Shown in pieces: positions 8,898 to 18,414 of a stretch of DNA of 64,000 bases. The notes below the pieces were generated by a model that was not told the DNA's origin, did no database searches, and saw nothing but the letters and a program-made list of their open reading frames with translations. Position numbers and translations under genes: made by a program. Location: positions 124,001 to 188,000 of the forward strand of contig CAVTBJ010000002.1 of NCBI GenBank assembly GCA_963732925.1, written 5' to 3'. The DNA comes from DASZRZ01 sp963732925 (GTDB lineage: Bacteria > Acidobacteriota > Terriglobia > Terriglobales > Acidobacteriaceae). Within the stretch, counting starts at the first letter, position 1; each line of letters begins with the position of its first letter.

Positions 8898-9374
8898 TCA
8901 AATGTGCATGGGTTCCTGGTTGGAGTGCTTTGCCGAGGGAGGCATTCTTCCTGGCGGAACCGGCTGGTTCGGAGCCATGTCGTGTTCCGCTGCCACCAGG
9001 GCTCCTGTGATCCGCGCAATCGCTTCATCGCAGATCTGAATCACCGAGGGATCGTTCGTCAGATAGGCGGCATATTGCACCCCAGTGAGTGCATTCCGCA
9101 CATGGTGGTTCAGAAAGCTGGCAGTTTGCTGAATCTGCTGTTCTCTTTCACGGCGCAGCCGGTCTTCTCGCGCAGCCAGATAGCTGAAGTAGGCTGCCAC
9201 ACCGGCATTAAACAGATTCACGCTAAACAGGAACAGCAGCAGCCAGAATCGGGCGGGGTGGTGCAGCAGATCCAGGGTAGACCCGGGGTAGATCACCTCA
9301 AAAGCCAGCAACTCGGCAGCAATGGTGCTCCCGAACACCAAAGCGGCAACGTGCAGGAAGCGAGAGCGAAACAC
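8898..9374 (-). CDS. Two-helix membrane protein with a histidine-kinase-like helix
   Basis: 158 residues. Two membrane helices (about residues 9-27 and 43-63) are followed by a coiled segment LAAREDRLRREREQQIQQ and then SFLNHHVRNALTGVQYAAYL. The HHVRNAL stretch resembles the H-box helix of histidine kinases (H-x-x-x-N). No ATP-binding domain follows, and the protein ends in a Pro-rich tail. It may be a dimerisation/phosphotransfer-only relic, a partner for another kinase, or only a look-alike. It lies downstream of the TPR-barrel gene on the same strand, 75 bp away. Confidence 0.6.
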   Translation of the reverse strand: MFRSRFLHVAALVFGSTIAAELLAFEVIYPGSTLDLLHHPARFWLLLFLFSVNLFNAGVAAYFSYLAAREDRLRREREQQIQQTASFLNHHVRNALTGVQYAAYLTNDPSVIQICDEAIARITGALVAAEHDMAPNQPVPPGRMPPSAKHSNQEPMHI

Positions 9375-9449
9375 CTTCGTCAGGCCCTTTCTCTTCTTTA
9401 GACGAGCGCTCGAGAAAATAGTTACAAAAAGGATGGTAGTGGAGGAAAG

Positions 9450-11142
9450 TTACCGGCCCAGCGCTACATAAAACACATTGTGACCCGAGCGCAGGTCCTT
9501 TCCATAAGTAAAGACGACGCCCAGCCCCAACAGTTGCGTCTTAACCTGGATACCCGTGTCCCACAGCCACTGCCTGGGAGCAAGAGCCAGGGAGGAATCG
9601 AAGACCCTCCCGCTGTCCAGAAATGGGGAAAGCCGCAGGTTCACCCATCCATTTCCATAAACGATTTTATCCAAGTCGCTATTGATCAGAACATAGTTCC
9701 TACCCAGAGGAGCGCTTCCCTTGCGGCCATCCCGCGTGCCGATATGGCCGCGCAAATCAAGATTGTTGTCCCGCTCCAGGCCAAGCTGAAACAATTCGTC
9801 AAAGGGCGACTCCCCGATGGTCTTCCCAGCCCGCAAGCGGGCATGGACCTCATAATCCTCGCCTCGTGCCTGCGGATCCCAGCGAAGCGCAGATTCGCCC
9901 TGCAGCTTGGTAAAAAACTGCGCGGGCCGCGACCAGATGCGCCCCAGCTCGGACTTTCCGGAACTGGAGATCAGCAAACGGCGCTCGGGAACTCGCAGAA
10001 CGTCGTAATTCAACTGCGCTGTTTGCTTGAGTTCGTATCCCGTCAGCAACAGCTCCGGAGATACGGCGCTTCCCGCAAAAACATTGCGGTAGTCGCGATG
10101 CGAGAACTCCACTCCCGCGGACCCGCTCCAGCGCCCGGTCGGAACGAAGGAGACCTCAGCGCTGGCTGCCTGCCTCCGCAGATTCATGCTATCCAGCCCC
10201 GGCACCTGACCTTGCGAAGAGCTCCGCAGATCCCAATTCTCGTCACGCACGTCCAGCCCCAGGCTGTATCGGCGGGACGCGTTGTTGCGCAGCGGAGCGG
10301 AGAATGTCGCCTGGTAACGCCGCTTCTCCTTGTCCCAGCGCGCCAGGGAAGTGAAGTTCATCGCCGCGTGCCCGATATTGAAGTACTCGGGATACACCGT
10401 CTGCGCGAAGGCGCCGCGCAAGAAACGGATCAGACCCTCGGTGCGCGTCCGGCCCCAGCCACGGCGTTCATAGGAACGAAACACCACGTCAAAACTGCCT
10501 TCCGGCCGCGCCGCCAGCTGCAGTGAGTTCAACGGAAATATTCCCAGGCCGTCGATGCGCGCCTTCGTGGTTCGCAGGTCGCCTGCTTTCAGGGTAGAAC
10601 CCGGAGCGAAGGCGAATGCGCTGTCCAGCAGCACCGGGTTCAGAGACGGCTCGGGCTCCGAGCGGACAGTCTCAATGCGCGGCTTGCCCACCCGGTTCCA
10701 ATACTTCAGCGCCGCTTCCAGGTTGCCATCCAGAAAATAAAGGGTCGCCAGGAAATTGTTGGCATAGGGATCGTGCGGATCGATGGCCAGCGCGCGCTGC
10801 AACCAGAACGCCGCCCGCCGGTTCGCCTTCCGGCGGAACTCCACGCCCGCAAGCTCTACGGGAAATCGCTTGTCGCCCGGCAACCCACGGAAACCCGCAA
10901 GCGAGTGCTCTCCGCGCCTCATCCAACCGTCCCAGTTGCGCCAGCGCCACTCCGTAGTAATAGTTCAGCTCGGGCGAGGGTCTTCCCGCGGCTTCGGCCA
11001 GACGCACCACCGCGGCCCAGTTGTGCTCGTCGGAAAGTTGTTGTGCCGACGAAAGCGGATTGAGGGAGGAACCCGCGGTCTGTGAGTAGACCATGGCCGG
11101 CAAGAGCAGAAGGAACACCAGCGCGAGCGAGCAGCGGCTCAG
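9450..11142 (-). CDS. TPR protein fused to a predicted outer-membrane beta-barrel (frameshifted)
   Basis: The N-terminal part has a signal-like segment (CSLALVFLLLLPAMVYSQ), then helical TPR units (ELNYYYGVALAQLGRLDEAR; after the break, AAFWLQRALAIDPHDPYANN and FLATLYFLDGNLEAALKYW). About 340 residues of alternating beta-strand character follow and end in WVNLRLSPFLDSGRVFD, TQLLGLGVVFTYGKDLRSG and VFYVALGR. The ending resembles the last strands of Omp85/BamA-type barrels, though the final residue is Arg, not Phe. One indel near 10915 splits the TPR region. The start is unclear: a CTG at 11142 overlaps the upstream peptidase stop. It is third in an operon with a PA2779-like protein and a C39-like peptidase. 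Barrel assignment is inference. Confidence 0.65.
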
Positions 11143-11696
11143 GGAGTCTCCGCCTGTGGCAGGGCGAGCAGGGTCCAGTTGCCGGCCGATTCCCATTGCT
11201 GCTCAAAACCGCGACGTTCGCGCTTCATTAGCTTGCGTCCGGCAGGATCATTCACCATCACCAGCCCCCGCTCCCAGTCCATCCCGGCGACCACAACATA
11301 GTGCAACGGGGCTCGTTGAGCGGGCCGCAGCGCGACCACCAGGGGGCGGCCTTTCTCCAGGTGGTGGCGCAAATCCTTCCATGCGCCGCGAAAAGCAAAG
11401 GTGCGGAAGCCATGCTCCCGGAGGTAGCGTTCCAGGTCGGAAGCATAGATCCCGCCGGCCTGGCGGGAGTAAAGAGCTTGATAAATTACAGATTCCTGGG
11501 CGGCTTCTCCGGCGTGCTGCCCTTCGCGGCCGAGCCAGTATTGCATCACCATGGCCACGCTGGCGGACCCGCACCCCTCTTTCGATTGCGCAATAAAGGG
11601 TACGTCCAGCCAGACGCCCGGCAGTTCCGCCGCCAGTAGCGAGCCGCTCAGGCAAACCGCCAGCGCCAGCCGCGTTCCAGCTCTACGCGGCATCAT
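11139..11696 (-). CDS. C39-like cysteine peptidase (PA2778-type), exported
   Basis: 185 residues with a signal peptide (RLALAVCLSGSLLAAELPG). The papain-like C39 layout is clear: the oxyanion Gln and catalytic Cys in IAQSKEGCGSASVAMVMQYW, the His in APLHYVVVAGMD and the Asp in VMVNDPAGRK. C39 peptidases usually cut leader peptides at double-Gly sites. This stand-alone exported form resembles the family named after PA2778 of Pseudomonas, whose substrate I do not know. It starts 6 bp after a PA2779-like gene ends and its stop overlaps the TPR-barrel gene, so the three are probably one transcript. Confidence 0.82.
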   Translation of the reverse strand: MMPRRAGTRLALAVCLSGSLLAAELPGVWLDVPFIAQSKEGCGSASVAMVMQYWLGREGQHAGEAAQESVIYQALYSRQAGGIYASDLERYLREHGFRTFAFRGAWKDLRHHLEKGRPLVVALRPAQRAPLHYVVVAGMDWERGLVMVNDPAGRKLMKRERRGFEQQWESAGNWTLLALPQAETP

Positions 11697-11702
11697 GGCA
11701 GC

Positions 11703-12116
11703 TCAACGCACGGCAACGATGATGAGCACGAGGACGGCAATTCCCAGGATCAGCAGCAGAAGATCATGTTCGCTCAAGTCGCCGGCGGCGAAGTCGTTCT
11801 GCGCCTTGTCCGCCCGCGCGGCAAGCTGCGCGAGTTCGGCGTCATTCAGGCTGGAAACCGCCGTCTTTACCTCTTGCGGATCAATCTTGGCATTTCCCAG
11901 CGCCTTGTTTGCCGCCGACGACGAAAGGAACGCGTCCACCTTCTCGAGATTCTGCTGCCGCGTCTGGGTGGCGGAAACAACCTGGGCCTGCAACTCAGCC
12001 GGGCTCACAACGTGCGTCTCCGCCATCAGGCCCAAGGGGACCACAAATAGAGCAATCAGAATAAAGGCTGCCGCCGCGTGAACAACTCCCTTTTTCAAAG
12101 AACACATCAGATTCAA
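11703..12116 (-). CDS. PA2779-family small exported/membrane protein
   Basis: 137 residues. The N-terminal hydrophobic segment (AAAAFILIALFVVPLGLMAE) is a signal or anchor. A helical middle follows (SPAELQAQVVSATQTRQQNL ... VDAFLSSSAANKALG ... LNDAELAQLAARADK) and a C-terminal membrane helix (LLLLILGIAVLVLIIVAV). This architecture, and its position before a C39-like peptidase, fit the family NCBI calls PA2779, which is paired with PA2778 in Pseudomonas. Its role is unknown; it might be the peptidase's substrate or membrane partner. First gene of the 12.1-9.45 kb minus-strand operon. Confidence 0.7.
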   Translation of the reverse strand: MNLMCSLKKGVVHAAAAFILIALFVVPLGLMAETHVVSPAELQAQVVSATQTRQQNLEKVDAFLSSSAANKALGNAKIDPQEVKTAVSSLNDAELAQLAARADKAQNDFAAGDLSEHDLLLLILGIAVLVLIIVAVR

Positions 12117-12183
12117 TCTCCTTGCCTGATCGAGTTTTTCCGAGTGGCGCCCGAAAATTGGATTATACGAGCAGCAGCAAAGA

Positions 12184-12789
12184 TTGCTGAACCACCGCTT
12201 CGAGTGGAGGTTCCCCCTTGGTCATCATCACCACTGCATCACGTTTTTCGCACCATCGCAAATATTCCATGGAACCGCTCTGGCGCCCGTTCGCGCGCGG
12301 GCATCTAATTCTGGTGGAAGACTTTTCCCCGGAGGCGGCACTACGAACCGAGACGAGAGAGAGCAGGACGAGAATGCGCTGGAAAGCGGGCTGATCGTTC
12401 GCGACCGGACCGGGGTCCGCAAGCGCATCCTCCGTAGCCAAGGCGACACGATCTTCTGGGAATACGCCGACCGTTTTTCTGCCCCTGACGAGGCGCAGGA
12501 GCATAGCAGCCAGTTTGACGAATTTGCCGATACCCACTTTGTCGTCCCCCAGCCCCGGCAATCACAAAGCACGCAAAATGAGGTCGGGGAACAAAGCCAG
12601 ACAGAGAACAACCTGGCGGGCAAGATTCATAAAGATACGATCTACGTGGACGACGAGGGCAGGCGGGTGCGTGTGATAGAAGCCGGGCAGAAAATGGTGC
12701 AATGGATCGAAGTGGACAACGACTCTGGCGGGGTAACGCCGCTCACCGAATTTCTGAAGAACTATCACCCGGAAGGAAAGGCCGCCTGA
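12184..12789 (+). CDS. Hypothetical acidic/hydrophilic protein, start uncertain
   Basis: I do not recognise this protein. Convincing coding character begins around residue 55 (TNRDEREQDENALESGLIV, RDRTGVRKRILRSQGDTIFW, EYADRF) and continues to the end (HKDTIYVDDEGRRVRVIEAG, QKMVQWIEVDNDSGG). Residues 1-50 are His/Phe/Pro-rich and do not look like protein. The nominal TTG at 12184 is therefore doubtful, and a frameshift or an internal start near 12340 is more likely. The second half looks like a small beta domain. It is convergent with the Lhr helicase gene, with stops only 8 bp apart. Confidence 0.5.
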   Translation: MLNHRFEWRFPLGHHHHCITFFAPSQIFHGTALAPVRARASNSGGRLFPGGGTTNRDEREQDENALESGLIVRDRTGVRKRILRSQGDTIFWEYADRFSAPDEAQEHSSQFDEFADTHFVVPQPRQSQSTQNEVGEQSQTENNLAGKIHKDTIYVDDEGRRVRVIEAGQKMVQWIEVDNDSGGVTPLTEFLKNYHPEGKAA

Positions 12790-12797
12790 AATCCTGG

Positions 12798-15700
12798 CTA
12801 CACCGCGGCGGCGGATTGCGGTGAGGATTCCGGCTCACTCGAGGGCACCCCGTCGCGGTAGGTGACTGTTTTGCCGGAAATGGCCGGCACCCGATCTCCC
12901 GGAACGATAATGCCGACCAGATTCAGCGGATCCGCCGCGGAGAGCGTTACCTGCTCTCCTTCCGGCTCCAGCTTGCGCGAGGCGCGCAAGGATTCCACGG
13001 CAACCGGCAACGCGAACTGCTCGCCGATCAATCCACTGACGAACCGGCCTCCACGCACTTCACCGCGATCTTCCATGCGGCGGAAGGCCATCACCAGTTC
13101 GCGCCACTTGGGCAGCAGTGCCTCGCGAGCCAGCAACTCCCGGAACACCACGCCGTAGCGATTGAGCAGCATGCGGCAGGTGGCTTCCACGGCCACGGAG
13201 CGATCGCCAGCCTCCGCGGAAAACAGCAGCGACCAGCGCCCGGCAGCATGGCGTGGACGCGAAGTGCGTCCCGAACCCTGGCCGGAGCGGCGCTTGGGAT
13301 CGATCAGTGCGCGCAGATTGTCGAAACCGTCAGCCGTCACCACCCCTGCGGCCACCAACTCCCACAGTCCGGTTTCAATCTCCGACTTCAGCTTGCCGGC
13401 GCCGCGCACAATATCGGCAAAGAACGATGCCCCACGTTGCCGCAGAAGCGTAAGCACCTCGCGAGCGGTTTGCGAAAGCGCACGCTCGTCCGTATGGGAG
13501 TGAGCGGGATGGGGTAGCATCCACTCGGCGTCGTCGCGCACGAAGAACGTGACCGGCGCCACGCTGGTGGGAATCACACGCCGCCTGCCCGGCGGCCGTC
13601 CAGCACTCTCCGCGCCGGAAACACCAGTGTCATCTCCATCGCGCGGGGCGGTATCCAGTGTCGCCGGATGCGGCGAGAGCCTCCCCCAGCCCACCGCGCC
13701 CGTCAGGCAAAGCTGGTCCAGCACTGCGGGATCGTAGTCACGCACCCGCCGCGCCAGCACCTGACGCTCCCATGCATTGGCGGGAATTTCAAATCCCTGC
13801 AATTGCCGCAGCACCTCCAGCAGTCCGCGCTCACCCGATAGCTGCGAGCCGGGAGCCACATGCTGCCAGCGCAGCAGCCAGCGCAGGAACTGCGCTTCCG
13901 TGACCGGTTCGATCTCCTTGCGTAATCGCCCAATGGTCAGCCGGTGAATGCGCGCCAGCAGCCGCCGCTCGCAAAATTCCGTCCCTGGCCGTGGACCACC
14001 CTCGGAATTCCCCGTCTGCGGCGCAAGCAAGACACGGAAGCTGCCCCGCAGGATCGCTCCGGTTGCTTCCAGGCGCAGCAGGGCCTGTTCCACCTCGTTC
14101 TCAGGCAGAGTCAGCAGAGCGGCGACTTCCTCCACCGTCACCGGACCCGCGTGTCCCATCCAGCCCGTGACCAGCGCAAACACTGCATCGCCACGTGACT
14201 CCGGAGCGGTACCGATCGCCGCCACCGCGGTCTCGAACTTTGCTTGTGGGTAGATTCCCCGGAACACGGGAACGCGTTCGGCGGCCACCCAGAAGCGACG
14301 CCCGTTTGCCACGGCCACTCCGGCGCGTGCTGTGGCGGAAAGCTGGGCAAACTCGCGGCTCCAGACTTCTTCGGCTGTGGGACGTCCCCGCAGCGCTTCC
14401 CCCTCCGGCAGCGCAATCAGGGTATGCAGGGCGTCATGCAGTTCGTCCTCATCCCGTACGTCCGGCCAGGCTTCGTCCTGCACCTGCGAGATGGCCGCCT
14501 GATCGAGCCGCCCCACCTCGTTCAGCATCGACTCCGGCAACACCCGCCGCATCTCAACCGCCCGGGCGCGGCGCTCTTCCAGGGGAGCATCGTCCAGGTA
14601 CGCGTAAGGATTGGCATTCAGAATCTCGTGCGAAAACTGCGAGGGAATCGCCGTGTCCACCGCCACCACACGAATCGCGCCTTCCTGAATTTTGCGCAGC
14701 ACTTCGCGCAGCGCCTCAATATCCATGGCCTCGGTCAGAACGTCCTTCATGACCTCCTTGACCAGAGGATGTTCGGGGATCTTGATGTCGCCTTCGATAT
14801 TCTCCTGGCAGGCGGCGACATCGGGGAATACCGAAGCCAGCAGATCGTCGGCCCGCATGCGCTGAATCTGCGGAGGCACCTTCTTGCCGCCCTGGAAGCG
14901 CAGAAGGGCCAGCGAGCGATTCGCATCCCAGCGAAAGCGCGTGCCGAATATGGGGGATCCCGTCAGCACCGCCTGCTCCACCACCTGTTGCACAGTCTCC
15001 GGCTGCAGAAAGTTGAAAACGTCCGCCAGGGAAAGCTGTGCTGTTCGGCAAGGGAAATGTTCAGCCCGTCGTCTGTGGCGGCGGCCTGCAATTCGAAATT
15101 GAAGCTGCGGCAGAAGCGCTTGCGCAGGGCCAAGCCCCAGGCCTTGTTCGACGCGCCCGCCGAAAGGCGCGTGGATCACCAGTTGCATCCCGCCGCCTTC
15201 GTCGAAGAAACGCTCGGCAACCACCGTCTCCTGGGTGGGGACTTCCCCCAGCACCGCTCGGCCCATCAGTACGTGGTGGATCGCCTGCTCGGCGCCCGCA
15301 TCATCCAGCCCGCACTCTTGCTGGAGCCAGGTAACACAGGCCTGGGCTTCGTCCGTGCTCCGCCAGCCTGAGACCGGGGAAATTCCCGGCAGCATGTCGC
15401 TGATCTTCTGGCGAACTTCGGCGACCTGTGTGGAAAGTTCGGAGGTGCGCGCCGGAGCTTCGCCTCGCCAGAAGGGAATTGTAGGCGGAGCACCGTGCGC
15501 GTCTTCCACCAGCAGGCGCCCGGAGCGGCCCTCGACACGGCGTATCCTCCACGAGGTGTTGCCCAGCAGAAAGATATCGCCCGCCATGCTTTCCACGGCG
15601 AAGTCCTCGTCCACGGTGCCGACCATCGCGCCTTCCGGCGACGCCACCACGGTAAAGGCCGCGGTTTCCGGAATGGCGCCGCCGGACGTGATGGCCATCA

Positions 15701-17200
15701 TGCGGCTGCCGCGTCTTCCGCGCAGCCTTCCATGCACGCGGTCGCGGTGCAGATAGGCGCCATAGCGTCCGCGCCGGGCGGCAATCCCCTCGGACAGCAT
15801 GTCCAGTATCGCGTCATAATCTTCCAGGGCCAGCTTGCGGTAGGGATATGCCCTGCGGACCAGTTCCAGCAGCTCCGCTTCGCCCCAGTCTTCCGCCGAA
15901 CAGGCCGCCACAATCTGCTGCGCGAGGATATCCAGCGGGGCTTCCGGAATCAGGATGCGATCCAGTTCGCCGTGATGGATGGCCCGCACCAGCGCCGCGC
16001 ACTCCACCAGTTCATCGCGGGTCAGGGCCAGAATGCGTCCCTTGGGAACCGCGCCCGCGCCAGTGGCCGGCGCGTCCAATGCGCTGCAAGCCCACGGCGA
16101 TCGATCGCGGAGAGCTGATCTGGATCACCAGGTCCACGTGCCCGATGTCAATTCCCAGTTGCAGCGAAGCCGTGGCCACCAGCACCTTCAGCTCTCCGGC
16201 TTTTAACCGGCGCTCCGCGTTCAGGCGGGTCTTGCGCGCCAGCGAACCGTGATGCGAGGCCACAGCATCCTCACCCAGAATTTCGCCCAGATGATGTGCC
16301 ACGCGCTCCGCCAGACGCCGCGTGTTCACAAACACCAGGGTCGAGCGGTGACTCGTCACCAGCGCGGCAATCCGCTTGTAAACCTCGTCCCAGTGATCGT
16401 TGGTCGAAACCGGGCCCAGCTCGCTGTCGGGAACCTCGATCTGCAAATCAAGCTGGCGTTTATGGCCGACATCGACAATCGCAGGCGCAGGGCGCCCCGC
16501 TCCGGTCAGAAATTCCGCAATCTGCTCAATCGGCTTCTGCGTCGCCGAAAGTCCGATGCGCACCGGCGGCTTTCTCTGCGCGCTCTTGCCTTGCGAAGTG
16601 TCAGTAACCAAAGCATCCAGCCGCTCCAGGGAAAGCGCCAGGTGTGCCCCGCGCTTGTCCCCGGCCACAGCGTGGATTTCATCGACGATCACCGTATCCA
16701 CATTTCGCAGGATGGCGCGGCTCTTCTCCGCGGTCAGCAGAATGTAGAGCGACTCGGGGGTTGTAACCAGGATGTGCGGGGGACGCTTCAGCATGGCCCG
16801 GCGGTCCGGCATGAGGGTGTCGCCGGTGCGAACGGCGGTGCGGATCTCCGGCATGAGCAGGCCGCGTCTCCAGCGCCAGGTTCAGAATCTCGCCCAGCGG
16901 CACTTCCAGGTTCTTCTGAATGTCATTCCCCAGCGCCTTCAGCGGAGAAACGTAGAGCACCTCGGTGCGGTCTTCGAGTTCTCCCGCCAGGGCCTGCCGC
17001 ACCAGGCGGTCAATACAGGCCAGGAACGCCGAGAGCGTCTTGCCCGACCCCGTGGGAGCCGCGATCAGCGTGGCCCGACGCGCCAGAATGTGCGGCCAGC
17101 CCTGCTCCTGGGGCTCGGTGGGCGAGCCAAAGCGGGAGAGAAACCACTCACGGACTACGGGGTGCGCCCACGCCAGGGACTGCTGGGAAAACATAACCAT
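12798..17200 (-). CDS. lhr: Large ATP-dependent helicase Lhr (frameshifted)
   Basis: Lhr is a superfamily 2 DNA helicase implicated in DNA repair. The start MVMFSQQSLAWAHPVVREWF leads to the Q-motif region and Walker A (LIAAPTGSGKTLSAFLACID). After a shift near 16870 come VTTPESLYILLT, the DEIH box (TVIVDEIHAVAGDKRGAHLA) and motif VI (AVGLQRIGRAGHW). Further shifts lie near 16045, 15150 and 15030. The last 3 kb is mostly one frame and holds the winged-helix/beta-barrel Lhr core and the long bacterial C-terminal extension. Total size is about 1,467 codons, normal for full-length bacterial Lhr. At 16870 removing one base restores the conserved reading. Confidence 0.88.
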
Positions 17201-17249
17201 AATTCTACCCTGTTTTCGCCTGCTGTTCGCCAGTCCACGGCTTGGCGCT

Positions 17250-17594
17250 TCAGGCTTTGCGCTTTCGTCTGCGGGGCCCTCTCTTGCCCTTCTTTCTCTC
17301 CTGTTTGCGGAAGCGGTATTCGTGGTCCTTCATGCGGATGAGCGGTCCGGCAAATGCCACGCCCTCGGACTAAAGGCGCAGCCGCTGTTCCAACCCGGCT
17401 TCCCCAGGTAAGAGAATCCTTCCACCGGCGCCGACCACGCGATACCACGGAGCTCCCTTCGCGGCGGGAGAGCGTAGCGCCCACACCACCTGCCGGGCCG
17501 CACCTGGGTGCCCAGAGCCTCGCGCCACCTCACCATAGGTGGACACCTTCCCTTTGGGAATCCCACCAACGGCCTTCAAAATGGCCGAAAACAT
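17250..17594 (-). CDS. Alkyltransferase-like protein (ATL) with an in-frame TAG
   Basis: It is related to O6-alkylguanine-DNA alkyltransferase. The helix-turn-helix region reads PKGKVSTYGEVARGSGHPGA and ARQVVWALRSPAAKG. The active-site PCHRV of true transferases is replaced by PWYRVV, the Cys-to-Trp change typical of ATLs, which bind alkylated bases and recruit nucleotide excision repair. After residue 74 a TAG stops the frame (17370-17372). The same frame then continues with SEGVAFAGPLIRMKDHEYRF and a Lys/Arg tail to TGA at 17250, giving the expected 110-residue size. The TAG may be a sequencing error or a real nonsense mutation. Confidence 0.78.
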
Positions 17595-17793
17595 TCGTTA
17601 GCCCCGCTTCGCCCCTTCCGAACCGCAACAAGTGGAGGAGCGGATTGAAGAATGGCGGACTGGAACCATCCTCTCCACCGGGTCATGTCCGCCGGTTGCT
17701 CGACACCGAATACTCGCGATGCTAGCATCGGCTTCAGAAGGCGATGTTCACACACGATTGCCTCCGGCAGAGCGTAGCTCGGAGGTATACACG

Positions 17794-18150
17794 ATGAAGT
17801 TGGTAAAGTCCCTCTTGGCCATCCTGGTGCTTGTGATACTGGTGCAAACCTTGTGGCAGGTGGTTCCTCCCATCTTCTACAACTACGAGTTTCAGGACGC
17901 CATCCGTGAAGAAGCCATGGCGGCCTCCTACAATTCCAGGAGCAGCGAGGACGATATCGAGCAAAACGTGCTGCGGAAGGCCGCCGACCTCAATGTTCCT
18001 GTCAGTCGCGAGGAACTCCACGTCCAGCGCACCGGTAGCAGCGTCTCCATCTCGGCTGCCTATACGGTCCACGTCGATCTTCCGTGGTATCCATTTGATA
18101 TGACATTCACCCCCTCCACTAACAACAGCGCTATCCCAGGGGCCAATTAG
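17794..18150 (+). CDS. Membrane-anchored small protein (DUF4845-like)
   Basis: 118 residues. The ATG at 17794 has a GGAGG ribosome site 8 bases upstream. One N-terminal helix (SLLAILVLVILVQTLWQVVP) is followed by a small soluble domain with a mixed helix/strand pattern (FQDAIREEAMAASYNSRSSE, VPVSREELHVQRTGSSVSIS, YTVHVDLPWYPFDMTFTPS). The pattern resembles short DUF4845 proteins: anchor, helix, then two-strand segment with aromatic-Pro. No partner genes are adjacent on the same strand apart from the PBP gene 265 bp downstream. Function unknown. Confidence 0.65.
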   Translation: MKLVKSLLAILVLVILVQTLWQVVPPIFYNYEFQDAIREEAMAASYNSRSSEDDIEQNVLRKAADLNVPVSREELHVQRTGSSVSISAAYTVHVDLPWYPFDMTFTPSTNNSAIPGAN

Positions 18151-18414
18151 CCCGCCCGGGGGTGAACCATGGTTTGCAATGGCAGGCTCGCCTGCCGCAG
18201 AATTCCCAAAATCGTCAATTCCACTTGCTTTACAATCTAGGTAAGGTTTTGGGGCAGTGGCATGCAGTACTTCAATAGCCGGATTTTTTTGGCGATCAGC
18301 TTCTCTGTCTGCAAACTGCATCTTAATTTGTGACATTTCCACTCGCCATGCCGTCGAATAGAACTCAGACCCCTTTTTCCGGGACCCCCAGCAAGACGTC
18401 CTGGGGAGACGATT

